Part shown: positions 1-7,896 of the stretch, in pieces
Layout of the letters: every line of letters begins with the position of its first letter
How positions within the stretch are numbered: the stretch's first letter is position 1
DNA from: Saccharothrix sp. HUAS TT1
GTDB lineage: Bacteria > Actinomycetota > Actinomycetes > Mycobacteriales > Pseudonocardiaceae
Reading direction: 5' to 3'
Assembly: GCF_040744945.1 (NCBI RefSeq)
Contig: NZ_CP160453.1
Span: forward strand, 1,178,001 to 1,242,000
Length of the DNA: 64,000 nt
Made by a program: the position numbers and the translations under genes
The notes under the pieces: model-generated
Databases searched by the model: none
What the model was told of the DNA's origin: nothing
Seen by the model: the letters and a program-made list of their open reading frames with translations, nothing else

Positions 1-723
1 GCGGACGGTGGCGATCAGCAGACCGAACTTAAGGAGCGTCGAGCCGCCTATGCCAAGTCCGTCAAGCGTACGGCCGGTCGGGTACGAGACTGGGAAGACG
101 AAGCTATCGACGAATTGGCACTTCGGCTGCTAAGCGCCTTCTACGCAGGCGCACCAGATCCAAAGGACTTTCCTATTCCGCGCGGCGGCTACCTTATGAC
201 GCAACTCAGCGTAGTGTGTATCAATAAAGACCGACGATTTGTGGAATCACGTCAGACGCGAACTGTAATTCCGCTCGTCGATGGCGCACCGCACTTTAGA
301 TACGGTACATATACGCCCACTGAACTAAGCGACACCGAAGGTGGCATTCTTGCGCCTTCGGTTCGTGGTGCCGACGGAGGTGTTGTTCACACCATCGAAT
401 TTCCAGTGCCGCTCAGGCGAGGACGGGCGCATACCTTTAGCTTTCGCGAACGTGTACCCGAGAGTGATCCAGAACCTACGGTCAATGTTGACTTTTCCGG
501 TCAAAGTTTTGAGAGCCCAGCGCTGCGTTACCGTGTAGAGGTTCACTTCTTGACGGATCGACCTAAGTTTCTCTGGGGCTACGATAAGTTGCATCGTATC
601 GAACGGCCCGGCGCTCCCGAGTCAGGGATTCCGCTAACCTTGGATAACGAGGGGAGGATATCGGTCGAGTTCGCCGATCTGTATGGTGGTCTCTGCGCAG
701 GCGTCGCTTGGCAATGGGAGTAA
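1..723 (+). CDS. Hypothetical protein, 5' end outside window
   Basis: The frame is open from base 1, so the gene starts upstream; the TTG at 115 is only an internal codon. About 240 residues are visible. The C-terminal ~150 residues resemble those of the protein at 1441-2388: a short basic segment, a strand-rich part with a PxPLxxGxxH-like motif, and a tail ending in a WQW-type motif (VAWQWE here, GVQWQ there). The two genes are therefore paralogs. No catalytic motif is recognised. The stop lies 2 bp from the stop of the convergent gene at 726. Base composition is more AT-rich than the core genes further right. Confidence 0.75.
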   Translation, partial: ADGGDQQTELKERRAAYAKSVKRTAGRVRDWEDEAIDELALRLLSAFYAGAPDPKDFPIPRGGYLMTQLSVVCINKDRRFVESRQTRTVIPLVDGAPHFRYGTYTPTELSDTEGGILAPSVRGADGGVVHTIEFPVPLRRGRAHTFSFRERVPESDPEPTVNVDFSGQSFESPALRYRVEVHFLTDRPKFLWGYDKLHRIERPGAPESGIPLTLDNEGRISVEFADLYGGLCAGVAWQWE

Positions 724-725
724 CA

Positions 726-1283
726 CTATTCGTTGCCGGATTGCAGCCTTTCTCTGGCATGTTTTGCCCGTTGCACCAAGCGCGAGCTGTACAGATGGTG
801 GTACGTGTCGATGTACTCCACAGCCTCACTTAGGGTTATTAGGTTCTGTGAGGCGATATCCGTTGTCAGTACATCCCAAGCCGTGTCTTGAACTTTTTGC
901 TCAGTTTCTTCGTCGCCTATAAGGCGCTCCAGCATGCCTAGCCCCGTCGACTTGTCGACAGCAAGCATGTGCGGCACAAAGATGGCAGCCCAATATCGAT
1001 CTCTTGGGTCATCACTGTGGGTGAGCACACTATAGACATAGCGGGCAAGGTCAATATCCCGACTCGGTAGCTCTACAAGCACACGAGTTAAGTGATCGGC
1101 TCGTTCGTCCAGAATTTCTTCCTCGGGAGCAAGAGTGCGCCTGACCCTAAGGACTTCACGCCGAATGCGCGCAATGGCACTATCCGCTCGACGGAAGTCG
1201 TCAAGTAACGAATCACCGAGAGCTAATAACTCCTCAGGTGTTCGTGCCTGGGATTGCTCATAATCGTGTGATGCTTGTTCCAT
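726..1283 (-). CDS. Hypothetical protein (185 aa), helical
   Basis: Starts at the ATG at 1283 with a purine-rich AGAGGAGA just upstream, and ends 2 bp from the convergent upstream gene. The protein is acidic and rich in Leu, Glu and Arg; it is predicted largely helical, with a coiled-coil-like stretch around residues 20-70 and no signal peptide or membrane segment. The rest looks like a HEAT-type helical repeat, but I recognise no family. It sits between two paralogous genes (1-723 and 1441-2388), which may make it part of the same accessory module. Function unknown. Confidence 0.7.
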   Translation of the reverse strand: MEQASHDYEQSQARTPEELLALGDSLLDDFRRADSAIARIRREVLRVRRTLAPEEEILDERADHLTRVLVELPSRDIDLARYVYSVLTHSDDPRDRYWAAIFVPHMLAVDKSTGLGMLERLIGDEETEQKVQDTAWDVLTTDIASQNLITLSEAVEYIDTYHHLYSSRLVQRAKHARERLQSGNE

Positions 1284-1440
1284 TCTCCTCTATTGCAACA
1301 TAGTTAAGATCAAATGTCCAGGATTTGTCCTCCTGTCCCAGATTCTTCCCCCACGTCCGAATGGATGTCTTGCATCAAAGTCTGTAACTGCCAGGCTCCC
1401 TGTAGCGCTACCTGAGCACGACCACCCACTAGGAGTACGT

Positions 1441-2388
1441 ATGGCTTCCACCTCCGACACGGTCAAGGAGCTGCAAGAGCTGCGCAAAGGGCGCGGCCTG
1501 GCGGCCGACGACCTTCGTGACCGTGTGGGGCCGCGCCTTCGTGCCCTGTGCGCTGTTACCGAAGCCGACACGGCCATGTCGGTCAGGCGCTCCATCGTCC
1601 TCAAGATGACGGAACTGTGCGAGGAGCTGGACGAAGATCGCAAGCTCGCGGCTCGAGTCGCCTTCGGGTTGGCGGCGGAAGCACCCGGCATCACGCTAGA
1701 GGACCGCATGACCTGGCTCGCCTCTTTCATGCGTAAGGACCCGAAGACAGCGATCCGGCGGGTGGACTCGGCGTTCCGGATGCTGGCCGAGATGATCGAC
1801 GAACTGACAGCGGAAGGTGCCAGTCCGTTCACACCAACCGGGTGGTACAACCACACTGTTCGCTCTGTACTGTTCATGGACCGAGCGGTACCGCTGCTTC
1901 GTGAAGAGCGCCGCATCATCGCCACAACCGATGGCGTCAAAGAATTTGACATCTACTTTAGCGCTCCACGCCCTCCGAACTTCGACGGGTCGGATCGTAT
2001 TGCTGTACGGCCGTTATACGGCGGTGAGTTCATTGCCGACGAGCAGACCGCACCAGGCTATGTCAAATTCACGATGAAGCTGCCCCGACCGCTCAACCTT
2101 GGCGATGCGCACGAGTACGGCGTTGAATTGACTTCGTATCCTCGCGAGTGGATGTTGCCATACTGCGAACTGGCGCCATTGCTTCCGTGTGCGCACTTTT
2201 ATCTGCGCGTCAAGTTCGACTCAACGGACATACCGGAGAAAATCTGGCGACTTAATGGTGTGCCGCGGTTCGCGACAGTTGACTTCAAACCGACAGGGGA
2301 ACTGCTATCCGTAGACCGACTTGGCGAACTGGCCACCGAGTTTCACGGGTTGAAGCCACACTTGAGCTACGGAGTGCAGTGGCAGTGA
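1441..2388 (+). CDS. Hypothetical protein, paralog of the gene at 1-723
   Basis: ATG start with AGGAG at 1431-1435, 5 nt upstream. 315 residues in two parts. Residues 1-120 form a helical domain (KELQELRKGRGL near the start, DRVGPRLRALCGV-like block) that is common at the N-terminus of uncharacterised actinobacterial proteins and usually contains the RTARRR-like segment seen here as KTAIRRVDSAFRML. Residues 130-315 are strand-rich and match the C-terminal part of the gene at 1-723, ending GVQWQ. No enzyme motif is seen. It lies just upstream of the graspetide genes and may or may not belong with them. Confidence 0.8.
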   Translation: MASTSDTVKELQELRKGRGLAADDLRDRVGPRLRALCAVTEADTAMSVRRSIVLKMTELCEELDEDRKLAARVAFGLAAEAPGITLEDRMTWLASFMRKDPKTAIRRVDSAFRMLAEMIDELTAEGASPFTPTGWYNHTVRSVLFMDRAVPLLREERRIIATTDGVKEFDIYFSAPRPPNFDGSDRIAVRPLYGGEFIADEQTAPGYVKFTMKLPRPLNLGDAHEYGVELTSYPREWMLPYCELAPLLPCAHFYLRVKFDSTDIPEKIWRLNGVPRFATVDFKPTGELLSVDRLGELATEFHGLKPHLSYGVQWQ

Positions 2389-2440
2389 CTCTCAAGTCTC
2401 GCTAGCGAACTAGCAGTACGAATAGTCTCGGGGGAAAGCT

Positions 2441-2470
2441 GCTTGCCACAGACCGCGGCAAGCATAGATA
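2441..2470 (+). promoter_or_regulatory. Putative tgmA promoter with overlapping inverted repeat
   Basis: TTGCCA (2443-2448) and TAGATA (2465-2470) are spaced by 16 bp, a plausible -35/-10 pair. A perfect 7-bp inverted repeat, GCTTGCC (2441-2447) and GGCAAGC (2457-2463), covers the -35 and spacer. A second short palindrome, GCTAG-CGAA-CTAGC, lies at 2401-2414. The arrangement suggests an operator controlling the graspetide genes. Confidence 0.45.
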
Positions 2471-2494
2471 TCACCTAGAAGGAGGTGAATTAAT

Positions 2495-2665
2495 ATGGTG
2501 ACGCATCTTGCGACCGTCTCAGAAGGTATCGATCTGGACCGCGAGTTGCCTTTCTTGGCTCGATGGGCTGCGGATGGCACCACCACGCCGTACAGCTCCA
2601 ACGAGATGGGCAGAAACGACGATACCGGTACATGGCGGAACGACACGGAAGAGGCGGACGTCTAG
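2495..2665 (+). CDS. tgmA: Graspetide (ATP-grasp-modified RiPP) precursor peptide
   Basis: A 56-residue ORF with an ideal Shine-Dalgarno sequence (AAGGAGGTGA, 2479-2488) 6 nt before the ATG. The N-terminal leader carries LPFLARWA at residues 18-25, which resembles the PFFARFL-type helix that ATP-grasp ligases recognise in microviridin precursors. The C-terminal core (residues ~28-56) has hydroxyl donors first (a TTT cluster, SS, then two Thr) and acidic acceptors later (DD, D, EE, D), as expected for Thr/Ser-to-Asp/Glu ester crosslinks. It is followed after 3 bp by the maturase gene. The pairing makes the call strong; the crosslink pattern cannot be read from sequence. No protein-L-isoaspartate methyltransferase gene (tgmC type) is adjacent. 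Confidence 0.88.
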   Translation: MVTHLATVSEGIDLDRELPFLARWAADGTTTPYSSNEMGRNDDTGTWRNDTEEADV

Positions 2666-2668
2666 ATC

Positions 2669-3655
2669 ATGCACTCGGTTGACCTCCTAGTGATAGGAAC
2701 ATCGGTCGACCCGCATATCTCGGCAGTCCTTCAACGTCTAGGCGGCGACATTTCTGTTTGCCGCCTAGACGTTGACCGATTTCCACGAGAACAAGCGGCG
2801 ACCCTTGCCTTCGACACCTTCGGGGATTATCGGGTACTTGTCCACGAGGGCAACGTACAGTGGGACGTTACTAGGCCAAAGGTTGCCTGGTTCCGCAGGC
2901 TAGGTAAGCCCGGTATATCGAAAGGTCTGCACCCTGCCTACCTGGACTTTGCAACGGGCGAGGTGGAACAAACTATCGAAGGGTTGCTCTCCATCGTTCG
3001 CCCAGGGAAGTGGTTCAACGACTTCTGGGGATGCAGAAAGGCTGGCAATAAGCCGCTTCAGTATCTGACTGCAACAGAGCACGGACTTAACCTACCTGAC
3101 ACATTGATAACCAACAGTGCTAACTCGGCTCGGGAGTGGATCAAGCGCCAGGGCGAGGTAGTCGCTAAAACGATCAGCCGCCCAATCCTTACGACCGACA
3201 AATCGGAACTTGGAAGAACATTCGCTTACACTCATCGTCTGACACGCGAAGATATCGCTCATTTGGCACAAGTGGCTACGGTTCCATGCCAGTTCCAGCC
3301 GCTGATCAAGGGACGAAAGGAGTTGCGCGTTACCACAGTCGGCGAGCAACACTTCGCCGTGGAAGTATTCTCGTCAGACACTGAGCCCGATCGGTTTGAT
3401 TGGCGCGCGACAGCGACGACATGCGAATATCGCATGGGCGAACTGGACCTATCCACGGCACAGAAACTCACCTCACTCCTGGAAGCTTTTAGTCTACCTT
3501 TCGCGGCGAGTGATTTTATCGTCGGAGAAGATGGAACCCTCGTGTTCCTGGAGTCCAACCCGCATGGTGCATGGATGTGGCTAGAGGCGTTTGTTCCCGG
3601 ACTGGACATCACGGGAGAAGTAGCGAGGTGGATTCAAGGTAACATCGAAAAATGA
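2669..3655 (+). CDS. tgmB: ATP-grasp ribosomal peptide maturase
   Basis: 328 residues, matching the TgmB/MvdC-type graspetide ligase family. It would use ATP to activate Asp/Glu side chains of the TgmA core and form macrocyclic esters (or amides). Residues 1-100 are a pre-ATP-grasp Rossmann-like part; residues ~110-320 are the ATP-grasp fold, with VVAKTISRP (nucleotide-binding Lys), QPLIKGRKELRV (family EFxxGxExRV region) and FLESNPHGAWMWLE near residue 294 supplying metal-binding Glu and Asn. The start lies 3 bp after the tgmA stop, so the two are co-transcribed and probably coupled. Composition is AT-richer than core genes, as for the rest of this island. Confidence 0.92.
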   Translation: MHSVDLLVIGTSVDPHISAVLQRLGGDISVCRLDVDRFPREQAATLAFDTFGDYRVLVHEGNVQWDVTRPKVAWFRRLGKPGISKGLHPAYLDFATGEVEQTIEGLLSIVRPGKWFNDFWGCRKAGNKPLQYLTATEHGLNLPDTLITNSANSAREWIKRQGEVVAKTISRPILTTDKSELGRTFAYTHRLTREDIAHLAQVATVPCQFQPLIKGRKELRVTTVGEQHFAVEVFSSDTEPDRFDWRATATTCEYRMGELDLSTAQKLTSLLEAFSLPFAASDFIVGEDGTLVFLESNPHGAWMWLEAFVPGLDITGEVARWIQGNIEK

Positions 3656-3670
3656 TACAATAGTAGAGCC

Positions 3671-4045
3671 ATGAAACGATCGACTCCTCAAGCAGTCAAG
3701 AGAATCGCAAAATGCTTGACCAAAGCGGACTACTTGATGCAGAAGCGCCACACCATGCAGGGTGCGCATGAGCGTTCCACACTGGCACTGTTAATACTTA
3801 GATCACACGCGGAACACCTTCCTCGAAAACACATAACGTCACTCTGTCTTGCCGTACACCACGGCGGGTCTGAACGCGAAATTCGCGCTGCACGAAACTT
3901 CTTGCACTCTAGCAGCCAACCTCAAAAGGAGCGCGCAAACTTGCTGTACCGACAGATGTCGGATCGGATTCTTGTCATGAAGTTCAGAAAACAAAAGTAC
4001 GGCACACAGTTCCAGCTACAAGGCAAGCCTTTTCCATCGATCTAA
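3671..4045 (+). CDS. Hypothetical basic protein (124 aa)
   Basis: A Lys/Arg-rich protein with no signal peptide, membrane segment or recognised domain. It is among the most AT-rich coding stretches in the window. It begins 15 bp after tgmB. A TTCAAG-17-TACAAT promoter-like pair (3633-3661) overlaps the 3' end of tgmB, so it may have its own transcript; no clear ribosome binding site is seen. It ends 8 bp before the stop of the convergent SDR gene. A role with the graspetide genes is possible only by position. Confidence 0.55.
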   Translation: MKRSTPQAVKRIAKCLTKADYLMQKRHTMQGAHERSTLALLILRSHAEHLPRKHITSLCLAVHHGGSEREIRAARNFLHSSSQPQKERANLLYRQMSDRILVMKFRKQKYGTQFQLQGKPFPSI

Positions 4046-4053
4046 CAAGTGGC

Positions 4054-4764
4054 CTACGAATCCAACGCCTCACGCCCATGGAACAAACCACCTGTCGGCC
4101 CATCATCCGGCAGCGTCGCCAACCACAGCATCGCGCTGGCTGCTTCATCGGGCGTCTGCTCCGCCTTGCCGTAGGCCAAGCGGGTGTCCGCACGTCCTGG
4201 GGACGCCGCGTTCACCAAGATGTTGTGCTCGTGCAGCTCATCGGCGAGCACCTTGGTCAGCGCGTTCACGGCGGTCTTGGAGACGCGGTAGGCCGGGCTG
4301 CTGCTCTTCATCGTGCCGAGGCTGGCCATGTGCGTCGTCAGGTTCAGGATGCGCCCGTACTTCTGCTCCTTCATCACCGGCGCGACCGCTGAGACGCAGC
4401 GCCACGCCCCGAAGACGTTGGTCTCGAAGGTCGCCTTGATCCGCTCCTGGTCGAGCGACGAGGCGTCGAGACCGCGGTCGATCGCCACGGCGGCGTTGTT
4501 CACGAGCACGTCGAGCCGCCCGTGCTCGAAGGTGATGTCGTTGACCGCCCGGCTGACACTCGCCACATCCGTGACGTCCAACTGATGCGCTGAGACCGGC
4601 AAGCCCTCAGCTACAAGAGGCGCAGTGGCAGCTTCCGCCGCCTGCTCGCTTCTCGCCGTCAGCACGACGTGAAGCCCTTGCTGAGCAAGACCTCGCACGA
4701 TGGCAAGGCCGAGCCCGCGGTTGGAACCGGTCACCAGAGCCACGCGCGTGATGCCAGCGGTCAT
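4054..4764 (-). CDS. SDR family NAD(P)-dependent oxidoreductase
   Basis: 236 residues, normal length for a classical short-chain dehydrogenase. The cofactor site TGSNRGLG lies at residues 12-19, NNAA at ~89 (family NNAG), the catalytic Ser in the LTTHMAS/SSSPAY region and Tyr-Lys in YRVSK near residue 158. The short form with an Asn-Arg in the glycine motif suggests NADP(H) preference. Substrate cannot be told. It starts 5 bp downstream of the stop of the regulator gene at 4770-6116, so the two form an operon. Unlike most SDRs the segment after the active site reads NAASPGRADT rather than NAVSPGxVxT, a mild deviation. Confidence 0.9.
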   Translation of the reverse strand: MTAGITRVALVTGSNRGLGLAIVRGLAQQGLHVVLTARSEQAAEAATAPLVAEGLPVSAHQLDVTDVASVSRAVNDITFEHGRLDVLVNNAAVAIDRGLDASSLDQERIKATFETNVFGAWRCVSAVAPVMKEQKYGRILNLTTHMASLGTMKSSSPAYRVSKTAVNALTKVLADELHEHNILVNAASPGRADTRLAYGKAEQTPDEAASAMLWLATLPDDGPTGGLFHGREALDS

Positions 4765-4769
4765 ACCGC

Positions 4770-6116
4770 CTATGCGATCAGAGTCCGAACCTGCTCGTCC
4801 AGTTGAGCCACGGCCGGGTGTTGGTGGTGCGCATCAAGCTTGCCCTGGAGGTTCACCAGGCGCCGCCGGTTTCGAGCCGACCGCGCCGCCGCGATGGACG
4901 GCACAGCCTCACCAACGAGCGTGCAGGCGTGGTCGACGTCGCCAAGCTCCAGCACCGTCTCGGCGCGCCACATCAGGTAGGTCGCGCGGTCAACCGGGCG
5001 CTCGGCCGGCTGCAGGTTGAGCGACTGACTCAGCCAGTGGTCAGTGGCCTGGTGGCGGCGTAGCAAGAGGTAGCAGGCGGCTACCTGCGCGCAGTACTCA
5101 GCTTGGTCGAAGTAGCTGGCCCACCCCGGCGACTCATGGTCGTCAGCGCGGCTCATGGCGGCTTCGGCCTTCACGAGGAGCCGCTCGCACTCGACGGTCT
5201 CGCCCAACACGGCGTGCGCCCGCGCCTCGCGCACGGTCATCATGGCGATGATGCGCGGCGGAGCCTGCTTCGCACCATCACGCGCCGCCGTCGCGATAGC
5301 CAACGCTTCATCCGGCCGCTTGGCGTCGACGAGCTGCAAGCTCATGCACTTGAGGATGTTGGCCCCGATCGCCCGGTCGCTGGCGGTGTGCGAGGCCCGA
5401 AGCGCCGCCATGAAGTAGCGCTCCGCCGAGGCGTGGAAGCCCGCATCAAAGCTCGACCACCCAGCCACCCGGCCCAGCTCGGCAGCGACGTTGAACAAGC
5501 GCTCACCGAGCTGCTGGGTGTAGCTGCTGCGGGAAAGCAGGTCAGTCACCAACCTGAGTTCGGCATCAGCCAGGTTGCGCACGCTGCCGCCACCGAGGGC
5601 GTACTGCATCTGCCTGATGGTCGGGAGGCGCTGCTCAAGGGCCTCCACCAAGGTCGTGTCGATCATGCCGCCGCGGAGAGCCACATCGACGCGAGGAGGT
5701 TCCAGCGACAACCACTGGTTGGCGACAGTCACCGCAGTCCCGGCACTCAGGGTCAGAAAAGCACGACGATCAAGCACAGCAGCTCCTGCGGTGTGGTCGA
5801 GCGAGGTCAACGCTGCTTCTTGAGTCCAGGGAAGTCCCACGTTCAGGCGGTCCCCTGCCGGGAGCCAGGCAGGCCATCCCAGCCGACGCACCTGTTCGTG
5901 CGGAACGCCTAGTTCACGAGCCAGGGCGTACTGAGAGTCCTCATCAGGTACGACGCCCCAGTTTTCCCAGCGCCATGCCTTCTCCCGGCGCGACGCCATG
6001 TTGCCGACGTGGCGAGCGATGACGTTAACCAGATCTTGGTACGTCCAGTTCCGTTCGGCGCGCACGTAGGCGAGCGGGTGCGTGAAGAACCCGTCTTCAT
6101 CTCGCCGCCTGGCCAT
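4770..6116 (-). CDS. HTH/TPR-type regulatory protein
   Basis: 448 residues. The first ~75 residues look like a divergent helix-turn-helix (an ARRRDEDGFF start, then a QDLVNVIA recognition-like helix). Residues 110-140 contain DRRAFLTLSAGTAV, a hydrophobic segment that resembles a degenerate Tat-like sequence and is frequent inside this actinobacterial family. Residues 200-448 are helical repeats of TPR type (MSLQLVDAKRPDEALAIA). Such proteins are usually annotated as transcriptional regulators whose TPR part senses a ligand or peptide; this is family knowledge, not proof. It shares an operon with the SDR and is divergent from the operon starting at 6375. Confidence 0.75.
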   Translation of the reverse strand: MARRRDEDGFFTHPLAYVRAERNWTYQDLVNVIARHVGNMASRREKAWRWENWGVVPDEDSQYALARELGVPHEQVRRLGWPAWLPAGDRLNVGLPWTQEAALTSLDHTAGAAVLDRRAFLTLSAGTAVTVANQWLSLEPPRVDVALRGGMIDTTLVEALEQRLPTIRQMQYALGGGSVRNLADAELRLVTDLLSRSSYTQQLGERLFNVAAELGRVAGWSSFDAGFHASAERYFMAALRASHTASDRAIGANILKCMSLQLVDAKRPDEALAIATAARDGAKQAPPRIIAMMTVREARAHAVLGETVECERLLVKAEAAMSRADDHESPGWASYFDQAEYCAQVAACYLLLRRHQATDHWLSQSLNLQPAERPVDRATYLMWRAETVLELGDVDHACTLVGEAVPSIAAARSARNRRRLVNLQGKLDAHHQHPAVAQLDEQVRTLIA

Positions 6117-6151
6117 CTCGGCATCCCTTCCTTGGTAGCACCGACTGTATC

Positions 6152-6164
6152 GCCCCTATGGGGC
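6152..6164. promoter_or_regulatory. Palindrome in divergent promoter region
   Basis: GCCCC-TAT-GGGGC is a perfect 5-bp inverted repeat 36 bp upstream of the regulator start at 6116. It lies in the 258-bp gap between the divergent genes at 6116 and 6375. It could be an autoregulatory operator. The rest of the gap shows no ORF. Confidence 0.35.
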
Positions 6165-6374
6165 ACCACAAGGCTCTGACCAGCGTTTTTCGCACTACCA
6201 GAGGCAAGAGACTACATCGAGACAACACTCGAATGCTTCGCCGCGTGGACTTATTGGGGTTTTCTGCTGTCAGTCTTCCCGATGTCGATCAAGGGGGCAG
6301 CAGCCGCTCGCGTGTGAGTGCTCGGCGCAGTTGCCATCGGGACTCGTTGACAGATCAACTAGGAACCACGAGGG

Positions 6375-6809
6375 ATGACCGATGACGGCACCGGGCGACA
6401 GGTCGAACCAGTGATCCGCACCGCCGTACAACATCCGCCGTTGACTGCAGGGCAACTGACGCTCGGCTATGTACGGGCGGTACCGGGTGAGGACGCACTC
6501 GTTCCTCACGGTGAAGCTCACCTGAACCAGTGGGCCAGGAGCATCAAGCTCACGTTGGGGGCGATGTTCTCCGACGTCACCACCCTGCCCCCGCTGGAAC
6601 GACGGGGCTTCCGACGCCTGCAAGGTTCGCTGGAGCGTCTGCGTCCAAGCGGTCTCGTCACCCCTAGCACGTGGCACATCTCAGACGATCGGGACGAGGT
6701 GGCTCGTGTGCTGTGCCACCTCCGCTTGCAGCACTGCCTGCTGCTGGTCACCGATACGCAGACGGCCACGCGCAGCGCAGCGAACCACTCGTGGCTGGAG
6801 GGTTCATGA
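6375..6809 (+). CDS. Hypothetical protein, first gene of a five-gene operon
   Basis: 144 residues, no recognised domain. The middle (LTLGAMFSDVTTLPPLERRGF) and the end (HLRLQHCLLLVTDT) are hydrophobic but too short or interrupted for clear membrane helices. The stop overlaps the start of the next gene (ATGA at 6806-6809), which ties it to the WhiJ/Scr1-like regulator that follows. AGGA lies about 11 nt before the ATG, a weak ribosome binding site. Possibly a small partner of the regulator; nothing in the sequence shows more. Confidence 0.6.
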   Translation: MTDDGTGRQVEPVIRTAVQHPPLTAGQLTLGYVRAVPGEDALVPHGEAHLNQWARSIKLTLGAMFSDVTTLPPLERRGFRRLQGSLERLRPSGLVTPSTWHISDDRDEVARVLCHLRLQHCLLLVTDTQTATRSAANHSWLEGS

Positions 6810-7663
6810 CGCGAGCGGAGGGCAAGCCCCGCAGGTCAAGTTCGGCTCACAGCCGCGAGCTTGGCGCCTACCTGCGCATGGTTCGGCAGCAGGCAGGGAA
6901 GACGGTGGATGATCTTCTCGATGTCCTGGGGTGGTCGGCGGGCAAGCTGTCCAAGCTCGAGGCAGGTACTCGCGGCACTTCGCCACACGAGATTGCGCTG
7001 TTCCTCGGCGTGTGCGGCGCGGAGCAGGAGGTCCGCGACCGGGTCATGGCCTTGGTGGAAGCTGTCGACACGGGCAGCTTCCTCCGTCCCCATGAGGCAT
7101 CAGCCGATGACCTCTTTGGCCTGCGCGTACATGAACAGCAAGCCACCGCGATCACGACCTACGATCCCGTCGGAGTTCCGAGCCTGGCTCAGACTGCCGA
7201 TTACGCCTTGGCTCTCAGCGACACGGACACCGTCGCCGCGCGCATGGATCGTCAAGCACACTCGGCTCGGCGGGTGAACCGCCCAGTGATCTTCTACGTC
7301 AGCGAAGCCGCCCTGGGCTCAGTCGTCGGCTCTCCAGCGGTGATGCGGGATCAACTGCTGTACCTGACCCGTCTGGCACACACGACGAACATCGTGGTTC
7401 GGGTTGTTCCTCGCGCACGTGGTCTGCACGAGGTTCTGCAGCACCCGGCCACGCTGCTCACTCTGGCTGCCCCTCATCGACCGGTGGTCTACGTCGAGAC
7501 CTACGCCGCCACCGTCTTCCACGATGATCCACAGGTCGTCGCTTCCTACCGTCACAAGATGGACCGGCTCAGCCGCCTGGCTTTGAGCATGGCGGACTCC
7601 CAGCAACTCATCGCCCACTGGCTTCACCACCACGATGCCGCGCACCATTCGACTTCGGACTGA
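6806..7663 (+). CDS. XRE-family regulator with DUF5753 (Scr1/WhiJ-like)
   Basis: 285 residues from the ATG that overlaps the previous stop; an in-frame extension upstream to 6671 runs through that gene and is rejected. Residues 15-75 are an HTH_31/XRE domain (ELGAYLRMVRQQAG, then SAGKLSKLEAGTRG). Residues 105-280 are the DUF5753 ligand-like domain, with HEQQATAITTYDPVGVP near its start and YVETYAATVFHDDPQ later. Such proteins pair with small DUF397 or similar acidic partners in Streptomyces development loci (WhiJ). Here no DUF397 gene follows; a second HTH protein and a primase-polymerase-like protein do. Confidence 0.9.
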   Translation: MTRAEGKPRRSSSAHSRELGAYLRMVRQQAGKTVDDLLDVLGWSAGKLSKLEAGTRGTSPHEIALFLGVCGAEQEVRDRVMALVEAVDTGSFLRPHEASADDLFGLRVHEQQATAITTYDPVGVPSLAQTADYALALSDTDTVAARMDRQAHSARRVNRPVIFYVSEAALGSVVGSPAVMRDQLLYLTRLAHTTNIVVRVVPRARGLHEVLQHPATLLTLAAPHRPVVYVETYAATVFHDDPQVVASYRHKMDRLSRLALSMADSQQLIAHWLHHHDAAHHSTSD

Positions 7664-7892
7664 CTTCTTCACCAAGGCCGCGCGGCTCGCGGGCTTCCGC
7701 TCGGACTACGCCCTCGCCAAGGCGATGGATGTCAACCGCTCCACGGTCGCACGGGTGCTCAGCGGTGAGCTGCAGCCCGGCCCGGCGTTCATCGGCGGTG
7801 CGCTGGTCGCCCTGGCACCTCTCCAGTTCCACGACCTGTTCGAGGTCATGCCCGCTTTCACTCCAGCAGAAGATCACTCGACAGAAAGGTAA
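7635..7892 (+). CDS. Small HTH DNA-binding protein
   Basis: 85 residues with a helix-turn-helix in the first 60: FRSDYALAKAMDVNRSTVAR followed by VLSGELQPGPAF. This is the pattern of short single-domain XRE-like proteins. The ATG lies inside the 3' end of the preceding regulator (29-bp overlap), and the gap to the next gene is 4 bp, so it is translated within the same operon. Two HTH proteins in tandem suggest a small regulatory switch, but the targets are unknown. Confidence 0.75.
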   Translation: MPRTIRLRTDFFTKAARLAGFRSDYALAKAMDVNRSTVARVLSGELQPGPAFIGGALVALAPLQFHDLFEVMPAFTPAEDHSTER

Positions 7893-7896
7893 GGCA

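Noticed and set aside
6671..6805. In-frame N-terminal extension of the XRE regulator
   Set aside because: It lies inside the preceding gene; the ATG at 6806 with stop-start overlap is the natural start.
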